Of a stretch of DNA of 64,000 bases, positions 6,862 to 14,409 are shown piece after piece. The notes under the pieces are model-generated. The model made no database searches and had not been told where the DNA came from. It saw nothing but the letters and a program-made list of their open reading frames with translations. This DNA comes from Streptomyces sp. NBC_01210 (GTDB lineage Bacteria; Actinomycetota; Actinomycetes; Streptomycetales; Streptomycetaceae), in contig NZ_CP108549.1 in NCBI RefSeq assembly GCF_036010325.1, forward strand, positions 6,572,001-6,636,000, read 5' to 3'. Position 1 is the first letter of the stretch, and the number at the start of each line of letters is the position of its first letter. A program made the translations under genes and the position numbers.

Positions 6862-7959
6862 ATGCCGCACAAGCACCTTCGACAGGGACCTGGCCACCGG
6901 GCCCTCCTGATCTGCTGCGTCGACGTCCTCGCGGCAGCCGCGCTCGTCGGCCTGGGAGCGGGCGAAGCCGGCGCGCGGGCGCCGCTCTGTTTCGGCGTCC
7001 CGGCCACGACCACGACCGGGACGCCCGGGCCCGACGTGATCACCGGCACTCCGGGCGACGACGTCGTCGACGGCCTCGGCGGCAACGACCTGATCTGCGG
7101 TCTCGGTGGCGACGACCGTCTGATCGGCGGACCGGGCAACGACTCGGTCAACGGCGGTGACGGCGACGACGGGGTGATCGGCGACGGTTACAGCGGCACC
7201 GGAGACGCGACCGGAGCCACGGGAGCGGACCGTCTCATCGGCGGCGTCGGCAACGACAGCCTGGTGGGCGATCACTACGCCATCCAGGGCAGGGCCGACG
7301 GGGAGGCGAATGACGCGCTGTACGGCGGGCCCGGGGACGACACCTTGATCGGCGACAACAGAGGCGACTACGCCTCCGGCGGCGCGAGGGACCGTCTCGA
7401 AGGCGGCGACGGAAACGACGGTCTCTACGGAGACGCGGTCGGCTTCTACGAGGCCTCGGGAGCCGGCGACGACGTGCTGCTGGAAGGCCGTGGGGAACTC
7501 GGCGATGCGACGGGCGACAACACGGCCATCATTGGCAACGCGAGCGGGAGCGGCGGTGACGACGTCATCGACCTGGGCGCGGACGGTGGAACGGTCGCGG
7601 TCGGCGACCACAACGCCTCCGGGGGCACGGCGATCGGCTCCGGCAACGACCGGATCGTGGGTGGCAGCGCGGGCGAGTTCATCATCGTCGGCGACAGTGC
7701 CCTGGGGGATGCCACCGGAGCCACCGCCGGGCACGACCTGATCTTCGGGCGCGGTGGGAACGACGTCCTGTTCGGTGACAACGTCGGCCAGAACGGCCAG
7801 ACCGTCGGCGCCGCGGGCGGGGCCGACGCGATCGACGGCGGAACCGGCGACGACGACCTCAGAGGCGGCCCCAGCGCAGATTTCCTCAACGGCAATGCCA
7901 ATACGGACGACTGTGACGGCGAAGCGGGTGCCGACCTCGAGATCAACTGCGAGGTCTGA
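6862..7959 (+). CDS. Secreted calcium-binding RTX-repeat (hemolysin-type) protein
   Basis: A 365-residue protein with a weak signal-like N-terminus (hydrophobic stretch ALLICCVDVLAAAALVGLGAGEAGA, then GARAP). The rest is almost entirely Asp/Gly nonapeptide repeats of the GGxGxD type (GGNDLICGLGGDDRLIGGPG, GGDGDDGVIGDG, GGDGNDGLYGD, GRGGNDVLFGDN, GGTGDDDLRGG), which fold as Ca-filled parallel beta-roll. It ends AGADLEINCEV. No catalytic domain is attached, so the role (adhesion, matrix, Ca buffering) is unknown. The start is preceded by AGGGAG. Neighbours are gene fragments, so this lies in an accessory patch. Confidence 0.85.
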   Translation: MPHKHLRQGPGHRALLICCVDVLAAAALVGLGAGEAGARAPLCFGVPATTTTGTPGPDVITGTPGDDVVDGLGGNDLICGLGGDDRLIGGPGNDSVNGGDGDDGVIGDGYSGTGDATGATGADRLIGGVGNDSLVGDHYAIQGRADGEANDALYGGPGDDTLIGDNRGDYASGGARDRLEGGDGNDGLYGDAVGFYEASGAGDDVLLEGRGELGDATGDNTAIIGNASGSGGDDVIDLGADGGTVAVGDHNASGGTAIGSGNDRIVGGSAGEFIIVGDSALGDATGATAGHDLIFGRGGNDVLFGDNVGQNGQTVGAAGGADAIDGGTGDDDLRGGPSADFLNGNANTDDCDGEAGADLEINCEV

Positions 7960-8085
7960 CCGCCGAGCTGCCCGGCGATGAAGCGCATCACGACGCCGGT
8001 CGGGATCGGGTGGATGCCGATCCGGCCGATACCGGAAGAGCTGCCGGCTCGGGGCCGCGGGCAGCACTTCCAGGCCGGACCGGCC

Positions 8086-8400
8086 TTACGCCCTGACGAG
8101 CATCTTTCCGAGATTCTCGCCCCGCAGCATGCCGAGGAAGGCGTCGACGATGAGCCCGAAGCCGTCGACGACCGTGACGCCCGGCGCGATCCGCCCGCTC
8201 CGCAGATGTGGGACGAGGAACTCCTCGAACTCGCCCTGCACATCGGTGTGGTTGCGCACCAGCACGCCCTCCAGGCGCAGCGATTTGCCGACCACGTCGG
8301 AGAGATTGCGCGGCGCGGCCGGCGGCTCGGCGGTGTTGTACTGGCCGACCGCCCCGACCCAGGCGATCCGCCCGTGGTCGCGCAACGTTGCGATCGCGCC
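8086..8400 (-). pseudogene. C-terminal fragment of an NADP-dependent MDR oxidoreductase
   Basis: Minus-strand reading gives AIATLRDHGRIAWVGAVGQYN followed by LSDVVGKSLRLEGVLVRNHTD, FLVPHLRSGRIAPGVTVVDGF and NLGKMLVRA, then a stop. This is the last third of a zinc-free medium-chain dehydrogenase (2-alkenal/leukotriene-B4 reductase type). The catalytic and Rossmann N-terminal parts are absent. It abuts, back to back, a LysR fragment that is also missing its N-terminus. Confidence 0.75.
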
Positions 8401-8415
8401 CTCCCGTGGCTCCCG

Positions 8416-8703
8416 AAGGCGACCGTCCAGGCGGAGGACGACGGGGCAGTGCTCTCGATGGTGAGCAGTGGTTTCGGGATGGCGGTCATGCCTGAGCTCT
8501 CCCTGACCGGAGCGCCGGCCAACGTCGAGATCACCGATCTCGGGCCGGAGCGCCCGACGCGCTCCGTCGGCTATGTCACCACCCCTGAGCTGGCCCGCAC
8601 AGTCGCGGTCAGGGCTCTGATCCGGGAGCTCGGAGCCCTCTCCCGGTCAGCGCGCGATGATCGTCCGGTGATCGCCGTCTCAGATAGTAGGAAGTCCGAG
8701 TAA
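8416..8703 (+). pseudogene. C-terminal fragment of a LysR-family regulator
   Basis: The plus-strand frame reads ATVQAEDDGAVLSMVSSGFGMAVMPEL, then ITDLGPERPTRSVGYVTTPELARTVAVRALIRELG, ending in TAA at 8701-8703. This is the end of a LysR effector-binding domain; the helix-turn-helix and first half are gone. Upstream bases in the same frame are antisense to the oxidoreductase fragment and make no LysR-like sequence. Confidence 0.7.
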
Positions 8704-8897
8704 TTGTGGAGACAGAAGCGTGTACCTGTCCTAGCTTTGTAGAAGCCGAACGTCTCGCTCGATCCAGCGAATGGCGGCCCTGAGTCAGTGCCCCCAGCAG
8801 GCAACCCCTGCGGCACCCCTCACCGCCCCTTCCGGCGCCTCACAGATACATCACCGGCATTGCCGTGTGGCTTTCTGATCTGAAGGAGTCGATCATC

Positions 8898-9026
8898 ATG
8901 CCCGCTGAGACCGCCCGCCGCGTCCGCCACTCGTCCCGCACGAGCGAGTCCGACCGCAAGAATGCCGCCGCCGCCCTGCAGCGAGCTCTCGACCGCAGGG
9001 ACAACGGCGGTTCCACGGGTCACTGA
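8898..9026 (+). CDS. Small basic peptide, 42 aa
   Basis: ATG at 8898 with GAAGGAG 11 bases before it, TGA at 9024. The 42-residue product is highly charged and probably helical (MPAETARRVRHSSRTSESDR, then KNAAAALQRALDRRDNGGST). No membrane segment. The good Shine-Dalgarno sequence and host-like codon use argue that it is translated; function unknown. Confidence 0.5.
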   Translation: MPAETARRVRHSSRTSESDRKNAAAALQRALDRRDNGGSTGH

Positions 9027-9048
9027 CCCGTCGTCCTCGCCGCCCGCT

Positions 9049-9414
9049 TCACAGCCCGCGCTTGACCTCGAAGTAGTCGACGCGCTTGCCGCTCTCGGCG
9101 AGCGCGGAGACCTTCGGCTTCGGGGCCGTACCGGACTCCGCCTCCACCGCGAGGGCTTCTTCGACAGCGAGGGCGTTCACCACCGCGGTCGCCGGGGCCG
9201 TGGCGAGCTCGGGGGAGGCCGCGCTCGCGGTGGACGCACGGCCGAGCAGCAGACCGCCGCCGCCCGCCACACCCGCCGCAAGGCCGCCGGCCGGCGCGCC
9301 GCGCCGGGAGAGCTTGGGGCGTGCGTGCTTGGCGCGCAGATACTCGTGCTGCTCCGGCATGCTCATACGGCGGGCGAGGTCTTCGGGGACGCCCAGGTGG
9401 GGGGTTTCAGCCAT
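9049..9414 (-). CDS. Hypothetical protein with signal-like N-terminus, possibly a decayed exported protein
   Basis: 121 residues. The beginning (GVPEDLARRMSMPEQHEYLRAK...SRRGAPAGGLAAGVAGGGG) resembles the twin-arginine leader of Streptomyces secreted metallophosphoesterases, as I recall them. What follows is an Ala-rich stretch and only about 50 further residues, ending YFEVKRGL. No phosphatase motif is present, so it may be a short exported protein of its own or the stub of a larger one. Minus strand, facing the accessory patch; leuB starts divergently 180 bp away. Confidence 0.45.
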   Translation of the reverse strand: MAETPHLGVPEDLARRMSMPEQHEYLRAKHARPKLSRRGAPAGGLAAGVAGGGGLLLGRASTASAASPELATAPATAVVNALAVEEALAVEAESGTAPKPKVSALAESGKRVDYFEVKRGL

Positions 9415-9510
9415 GGCGCCGAACTTGCGGGTAACTTCGAACGCCGGCCCAGACTTTGGGTGAACGATTCACAAACTTCCCACCGGGTCCGACCGGTCGG
9501 CGGAGTTCGG

Positions 9511-9536
9511 GCCCGTCCGGCGATCGAGGACACGCC
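9511..9536 (+). repeat. Dispersed repeat, single half-copy
   Basis: GCCCGTCCGGCGATCGAGGA followed by CACGCC. A half-unit of the palindromic repeat family that recurs at 19335, 24683, 27855, 34450, 39989, 44584 and 60936. It lies just upstream of leuB. Confidence 0.7.
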
Positions 9537-9592
9537 TGTCCGGATGATGGACATCAAGTGTCATTGGCTGGGACGCGGAGTAGGGTGCCGAT

Positions 9593-10636
9593 ATGTCTCG
9601 CAGCATCAATCTCGCAGTGATCCCCGGTGACGGCATCGGCCAGGAAGTCGTGGCTCAGGGCCTGAAGGTCCTCTCCGCCGTCCTCCCGCAGGATGTGAAG
9701 CTGGAGACCAAGGAGTACGACCTCGGCGCCCAGCGCTGGCACCGCACCGGAGAGACCCTCCCGGACGCGGAGCTCGACTCCCTCAAGAACCACGACGCGA
9801 TCCTGCTCGGCGCGATCGGCGACCCGTCCGTGCCGTCCGGAGTGCTGGAGCGCGGGCTGCTGCTCAAGCTGCGGTTCGCCTTCGACCACTACGTCAACCT
9901 GCGTCCGTCGAAGCTGTTCCCGAACACCGCGACCCCACTGGCCGGCCGCCCCGACATCGACTTCGTCGTCGTCCGCGAGGGCACCGAGGGCCCGTACACC
10001 GGCAACGGCGGCTCCCTGCGCACCGGTACGCCCGCCGAGGTCGCCACCGAGGTCAGCCTCAACACGGCGTACGGCGTCGAGCGCGTCGTCCGTGACGCGT
10101 ACGAGCGGGCGAACTCCCGTCCGCGCAAGAAGCTGACGCTGGTCCACAAGAACAACGTCCTCGTCTACGCCGGTCACATGTGGAAGAACATCTTCGACAA
10201 GGTCGGCCAGGAGTACCCCGAGGTCACCACCGACTATCTGCACGTCGACGCCGCGACGATCTTCTTCGTCACCCAGCCGGAGCGCTTCGACGTCATCGTC
10301 ACCGACAACCTCTTCGGTGACATTCTCACCGACCTCGCCGCTGCCGTGACCGGCGGTATCGGCCTGGCCGCGTCCGGCAACATCAACCCGACGGGCACCT
10401 TCCCGTCGATGTTCGAGCCCGTCCACGGCTCCGCGCCCGATATCGCGGGCACGGGCAAGGCCGACCCGACGGCCACGATCCTCTCCGTCGCCCTCCTGCT
10501 GCGTCACCTCGGCTTCGAGACCGAGGCGGCACGCATCGAGGAGGCCGTCTCCGCCGACCTCGCGGAGCGTGACGGTACGACGGTCCGTACGACGGACGAG
10601 ATCGGCGACGCGCTCGCGGTACGAGTAGCCGGCTGA
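9593..10636 (+). CDS. leuB: 3-isopropylmalate dehydrogenase
   Basis: 347 residues, the compact actinobacterial form. It oxidatively decarboxylates 3-isopropylmalate in leucine synthesis (NAD, Mg). Diagnostic stretches: [13 protein letters not shown] at the N-terminus, [15 protein letters not shown] for the substrate loop, the signature [27 protein letters not shown] with the metal-binding aspartates, and [20 protein letters not shown]. The start follows GGAGTAGGG at about 6 bp. A strong hairpin terminator follows and ilvE lies immediately downstream on the same strand, so leucine/BCAA genes are clustered but probably separately transcribed. Confidence 0.96.
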   Translation: MSRSINLAVIPGDGIGQEVVAQGLKVLSAVLPQDVKLETKEYDLGAQRWHRTGETLPDAELDSLKNHDAILLGAIGDPSVPSGVLERGLLLKLRFAFDHYVNLRPSKLFPNTATPLAGRPDIDFVVVREGTEGPYTGNGGSLRTGTPAEVATEVSLNTAYGVERVVRDAYERANSRPRKKLTLVHKNNVLVYAGHMWKNIFDKVGQEYPEVTTDYLHVDAATIFFVTQPERFDVIVTDNLFGDILTDLAAAVTGGIGLAASGNINPTGTFPSMFEPVHGSAPDIAGTGKADPTATILSVALLLRHLGFETEAARIEEAVSADLAERDGTTVRTTDEIGDALAVRVAG

Positions 10637-10651
10637 CCCGACGGTTCCACT

Positions 10652-10686
10652 GAAGCCGCCGGGTCGCATCAGCACCCGGCGGCTTC
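10652..10686 (+). terminator. Terminator after leuB
   Basis: Perfect 13-bp inverted repeat GAAGCCGCCGGGT / ACCCGGCGGCTTC with a 9-nt loop, 16 bp after the leuB stop. Confidence 0.8.
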
Positions 10687-10866
10687 TCCTGTGCGGCCTC
10701 CGGGTGTCACCATCAACCCTGGACCGCATTCACCCCGTTTCTTGCACGGCCCCACGCGAGCGATAATCGACGTGGGCCGCGGCATGCGGGAAAGCTCGGA
10801 CGTCCTAGCAGTCGCAGCGGCGTGAGCGCGGTCCGTCACAAACAACCGGTGAAGGACACTGCACTC

Positions 10867-11955
10867 ATGACGACGCCCACGATCGAGCTCAAGCCTTCCT
10901 CGCACCCGCTGTCCGACGCGGAGCGCGAGGGGATCCTGGCCAACCCCGGATTCGGCCGCCACTTCACCGATCACATGGTGACGATCAAGTGGACGGAGGG
11001 GCGCGGGTGGCACGACGCCCAGCTCGTCCCGTACGCGCCGCTGTCGATCGACCCGGCCAATATGACGCTGCACTACGCGCAGGAGATCTTCGAGGGCCTG
11101 AAGGCCTACCGCCGTCCCGACGGCTCGGTCGTCACCTTCCGTCCCGAGGCGAACGCCCAGCGCTTCCAGAGGTCCGCGGCCCGGCTGGCGATGCCGGAGC
11201 TGCCGGTCGAGACCTTCATCGAGGCGTGCGACGCACTGGTCCAGCAGGACAAGGCGTGGGTCCCGGCGCACGGCGGAGAGTCCTCGCTGTATCTGCGCCC
11301 CTTCATGATCGCGACCGAGGTCGGCCTGGGTGTGCGGCCCGCCAACGAGTACCTCTTCATCGTCATCGCCTCGCCCGCGGGCGCCTACTTCCCCGGCGGC
11401 GTCAAGCCGGTCTCCATCTGGCTGTCCGAGGACCGTGTGCGCGCCGTCCCCGGCGGCATGGGCGACGCCAAGACCGGCGGCAACTACGCCGCGTCCCTGC
11501 TCGCCCAGGCCGAGGCCGCCGCGAAGGGCTGCGACCAGGTCGCCTACCTCGACGCCGTGGAGCACAAGTGGGTCGAGGAACTGGGCGGCATGAACCTGTA
11601 CTTCGTGTACGGGAACCGCATCGTGACTCCCGAGCTCACCGGCTCGCTGCTCGCCGGCATCACCCGTGACTCGCTGCTCCAGCTCGCCAAGGATCTCGGC
11701 TACGAGTCCGAGGCGGGCCGGATCTCCATCGACCAGTGGACGGCCGACACCGAGAACGGCACGCTCACCGAGGTCTTCGCCTGCGGTACGGCCGCGGTCA
11801 TCACCCCGGTCGGCCTGGTCAAGTCCGCGAGCGGCGAATGGAAGCAGTCCGGCGGCCAGCCGGGCGAGGTCACGATGCGGCTGCGCAAGGCGCTGCTGGA
11901 CATCCAGACGGGCAAGGCGGAGGACGTCCACGGCTGGACCCACCAGGTGGGCTGA
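10867..11955 (+). CDS. ilvE: Branched-chain amino acid aminotransferase
   Basis: A 362-residue PLP class IV aminotransferase that makes leucine, isoleucine and valine from their keto acids with glutamate. The class II BCAT layout is seen: [20 protein letters not shown], then [18 protein letters not shown], the PLP-lysine region [21 protein letters not shown], and the C-terminal [15 protein letters not shown]. The ATG at 10867 (MTTPTIELK) is chosen because GAAGGA lies about 10 bp upstream and homologues start there; an in-frame ATG 45 bases earlier lacks one. A GATAAT hexamer with TTGCAC upstream near 10742-10767 may be its promoter, though spacing is short. Confidence 0.95.
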   Translation: MTTPTIELKPSSHPLSDAEREGILANPGFGRHFTDHMVTIKWTEGRGWHDAQLVPYAPLSIDPANMTLHYAQEIFEGLKAYRRPDGSVVTFRPEANAQRFQRSAARLAMPELPVETFIEACDALVQQDKAWVPAHGGESSLYLRPFMIATEVGLGVRPANEYLFIVIASPAGAYFPGGVKPVSIWLSEDRVRAVPGGMGDAKTGGNYAASLLAQAEAAAKGCDQVAYLDAVEHKWVEELGGMNLYFVYGNRIVTPELTGSLLAGITRDSLLQLAKDLGYESEAGRISIDQWTADTENGTLTEVFACGTAAVITPVGLVKSASGEWKQSGGQPGEVTMRLRKALLDIQTGKAEDVHGWTHQVG

Positions 11956-11976
11956 CGCCGACCGCAGCTCTACGTA

Positions 11977-12015
11977 CGAAGGCCCGCCCCGGTTCACACC
12001 GGTGGCGGGCCTTCG
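11977..12015. terminator. Bidirectional terminator between ilvE and the NCS1 permease
   Basis: Perfect 12-bp arms CGAAGGCCCGCC / GGCGGGCCTTCG with a 15-nt loop, between two convergent genes. Confidence 0.8.
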
Positions 12016-12033
12016 CCGTCTCCGCGCCGTCCG

Positions 12034-13467
12034 TCAGGCGGTGACGTCGACCGTGGACGGTTCCGCCGCGGTCGACATCACGGCCGGGACCGGAGCCCGC
12101 AGGGTCAGCAGCGTGTACGTCAGGCCACCGACCATGCCGGAGAGGATGAAACTGCAGTCCACCCCGCCCGTGAGGGCGAGCAGCGGGCCTTCGTAGACCG
12201 TCGTGGAGACCGCCGTCAGACCGACCGCCGCGCCCAGGGCCCAGGACGCCGTGGCCCGCACGTTCCAGCCCGCCCGGTACCAGTAGATGCCACCCCGGGC
12301 GCGGCGATTGAAGACCTGCAGCGCGTCCGGGTCGTACTGGCCGCCGCAGCGCACATGTCCGATCAGCGTGATCACCGCCCAGGGGGTGCCGATGGCGGTC
12401 AGCAGCAGCACGAAGGACGTCATGGCCGACTGCGCGTCCCATGCGAACGAGCCGAGGAACACAAACGTGGTCGCGACGACGGCGGCCATCACGGTGGCCT
12501 TGGCGCGGGTGGCCTTCGGCAGGATCGCGTCCAGGTCGAGGCCCATCGAGTACAGCATCAGGCCGGAGTTGCCGACGGAACCTGCCGAGGCCGCGAGGAG
12601 CAGCGGTGCCAGGTACCAGAAGGGCGCGGCGTCGACGAGCGGTCCCGCGTACTCCAGCCCCGCGCGGGCGGCGAGAGCCGTGTACGTACCGAACAGCTGC
12701 GGCACCAGCAGGCCCAGGAGGAGACCCAGACAGCCGGCCCAGTACACCTTTCGGGTGCTGTGGCGGCGCGGCGAGATGTAGCGCGTGTAGTCACCGAGCA
12801 GCGTGATGAAGGCGACCGGGCCGCTCAGCCCGGCGGCGACGGCCGCGAGCAGCCAGGTGGGCCAGAAGGAGCCGAGCAGGTACGGGGTGTCGGGGGGCGC
12901 GGCCGTCGTGAAGTCGCCCGCGTAGGCGAAGACGCCGACCAGCAGCAGGATCACCATGCCGATGGACAGCACCTTGCTGAGCCGGAGCAGCAGCCGGTAG
13001 CCGTAGATCGCGCCGACGACGGTACAGCCCGCGAGCAGCGTGTACATCAGGGCGCGGGTGGCCCCGCCGTCGGGCAGCCCGACCAGCCGGGACAGGGTGC
13101 CGACCATCACGTCGCCGCCGATCCACAGCGTGAGGGCGGTGTACCCGAGCGAGAGCAGCAGGCCGACGACCGAGCCGACGAGCCGGCCGCGTACGCCGAA
13201 CTGGGCGCCGCTGGACGTGGAGAGGTTGGTCGCCGTGTGCAGGGAAATCAGTGCGAGCGGGGCCGTGACCAGGATGCCGACCAGCGTGCCGATGACGATC
13301 GAGGTCACTGAGGGCCACAGGCCGAGCCCGAAGGACGGCGGCAGCCAGCCGAAGACGATGACGCCCAGGCAGAGGTTCGAGCCCAGCAGGATCGAGATGA
13401 GATCGCGTGGCGTACTGGTGCGCTCCACGTCCGGGATGGTGTCGACTCCGCGCTGTTCTATCGGCAT
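12034..13467 (-). CDS. NCS1-family nucleobase/cation symporter (cytosine permease-like)
   Basis: A 477-residue membrane protein with about 12 predicted transmembrane helices. NCS1 landmarks are visible: LISILLGSNLCLGVIVFGWLPPSFGLGLW at TM1 and GLSGPVAFITLLGDYTRYISP mid-protein. NCS1 carriers import cytosine, purines, allantoin, hydantoins or thiamine precursors; the substrate cannot be told here. It is divergent from the urease-like operon (127 bp between starts), suggesting it imports the ureido or amidine compound handled there. Only the adjacency is seen; the link is inference. Confidence 0.88.
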   Translation of the reverse strand: MPIEQRGVDTIPDVERTSTPRDLISILLGSNLCLGVIVFGWLPPSFGLGLWPSVTSIVIGTLVGILVTAPLALISLHTATNLSTSSGAQFGVRGRLVGSVVGLLLSLGYTALTLWIGGDVMVGTLSRLVGLPDGGATRALMYTLLAGCTVVGAIYGYRLLLRLSKVLSIGMVILLLVGVFAYAGDFTTAAPPDTPYLLGSFWPTWLLAAVAAGLSGPVAFITLLGDYTRYISPRRHSTRKVYWAGCLGLLLGLLVPQLFGTYTALAARAGLEYAGPLVDAAPFWYLAPLLLAASAGSVGNSGLMLYSMGLDLDAILPKATRAKATVMAAVVATTFVFLGSFAWDAQSAMTSFVLLLTAIGTPWAVITLIGHVRCGGQYDPDALQVFNRRARGGIYWYRAGWNVRATASWALGAAVGLTAVSTTVYEGPLLALTGGVDCSFILSGMVGGLTYTLLTLRAPVPAVMSTAAEPSTVDVTA

Positions 13468-13594
13468 AGGGGTGCCCCTGAGACTCGGCTGTTTGAGTGG
13501 CGCTCAATGTGACTCAGGCACAGGTCCTCCGTCAATGCTTCCGTGAAAAGAAACTCGCCGTTAGAGTGACGTTCAAACAAGGAGGTGTGGTGAC

Positions 13595-14278
13595 GTGCGA
13601 CTGACCCCGACCGAGCGCGACCGGCTGCTGCTCTTCGGCGCCGCTGAGCTGGCGCGGGCGCGCCGGGCCCGAGGCCTGAGGCTCAATGTGCCCGAGGCGA
13701 CCGCGCTCATCGCGGACACCGTCTGCGAGGCGGCCCGCGACGGCCGACGGCTCGCGGAGGCGATCGAGGCGGCCCGCAGTGTGCTGGGCCCCGACGATGT
13801 GCTGCCCGGTGTGGCGGATGTGGTCACCGAGGTGCATGTGGAGGCCGTCTTCGACGACGGTTCACGGCTCGCCGTGGTCTCCGAGCCGATCGGAGGCGGC
13901 GGACTCGGCGACGGTGCGCCCGGCGCCGTACTGCCCGCTCCGCCGCACGCCGAGCCCGAGCCCGCACTCAGGCTCACCGTGCGCAACACCGCGGCCGTGC
14001 CGGTGAGCGTCACCTCGCACTTCCACTTCTTCGAGGCCAATCCGCGACTCGACTTCGACCGCGCCGCGGCGTACGGCATGCGGCTCTGCGTCCCCGCTGG
14101 GTCCTCCGTCCGCTTCGACCCGGGCGGCGGGGCCGAGGTCGGCCTGCTGCCCATCGGCGGCGACCGGATCGCGATCGGTTTCGCGGGCCTGGTCGACGGC
14201 CCGCTGGACGCGCCCGGCGCGAAGGAAGAGGCGCTGCGGCGCGCGGCGGCCTGCGGCTATCTGGGAGCGGAGCGTTGA
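13595..14278 (+). CDS. Urease-like gamma-beta fusion subunit
   Basis: 227 residues, GTG start preceded by AAGGAGGTG. Residues 1-100 are a urease gamma subunit (MRLTPTERDRLLLFGAAELAR, LRLNVPEATALIADTVCEAARDG, DVLPGVADVVTEVHVEAVFDDG). Residues about 125-225 are a shortened beta subunit (VTSHFHFFEANPRLDFDRAAAYGMRLCVPAG, FAGLVDGPLDAPGAK). Fusion of gamma and beta is known in some ureases. No ureE, F, G or D gene lies nearby, so nickel insertion would depend on accessory proteins from elsewhere in the genome. First gene of a run with the alpha paralogue and agmatine deiminase. Confidence 0.9.
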   Translation: MRLTPTERDRLLLFGAAELARARRARGLRLNVPEATALIADTVCEAARDGRRLAEAIEAARSVLGPDDVLPGVADVVTEVHVEAVFDDGSRLAVVSEPIGGGGLGDGAPGAVLPAPPHAEPEPALRLTVRNTAAVPVSVTSHFHFFEANPRLDFDRAAAYGMRLCVPAGSSVRFDPGGGAEVGLLPIGGDRIAIGFAGLVDGPLDAPGAKEEALRRAAACGYLGAER

Positions 14279-14409
14279 GCGCCGCCTCGCGCCGTACGCC
14301 GCGCCGTACGCCGCGTACGCCGCGTACGCCGAGTACGCCGCGCCCCGCGACGGGCGCCGCCCCGCGCCCCGTGTCGTACGCCCACCACGAGCTGGAGGTC
14401 CGCTCATGA
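14275..14409 (+). CDS. Possible 44-codon bridging ORF between urease-like genes
   Basis: A TTG at 14275 overlaps the stop of the gamma-beta gene (TTGA) and follows GGGAGCGG at about 6 bp. The frame runs 44 codons and its TGA overlaps the start of the alpha gene (ATGA at 14406-14409). The product is Arg/Thr/Pro-rich from a 9-bp tandem repeat, ending PRPVSYAHHELEVRS. Both overlaps are of the kind seen in translational coupling, but the coding sequence is low-complexity and may be only a device to carry ribosomes across the gap. Confidence 0.3.
   Translation: MSAASRRTPRRTPRTPRTPSTPRPATGAAPRPVSYAHHELEVRS
14289..14341 (+). repeat. Short tandem repeat between the urease-like genes
   Basis: Five or six imperfect copies of a 9-12 bp unit built on CGCGTACGC / CGCCGTACGC. 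Prone to slippage. Confidence 0.7.

Noticed and set aside
10690..10860. Riboswitch or T-box in the ilvE leader
   Set aside because: No T-box sequence, specifier stem or known aptamer pattern could be seen; only a weak promoter-like pair of hexamers.
14289..14341. 9-bp tandem repeats considered as a CRISPR or protein-binding iteron
   Set aside because: Units are contiguous without spacers, and not near an origin or plasmid gene; simple slippage repeat.
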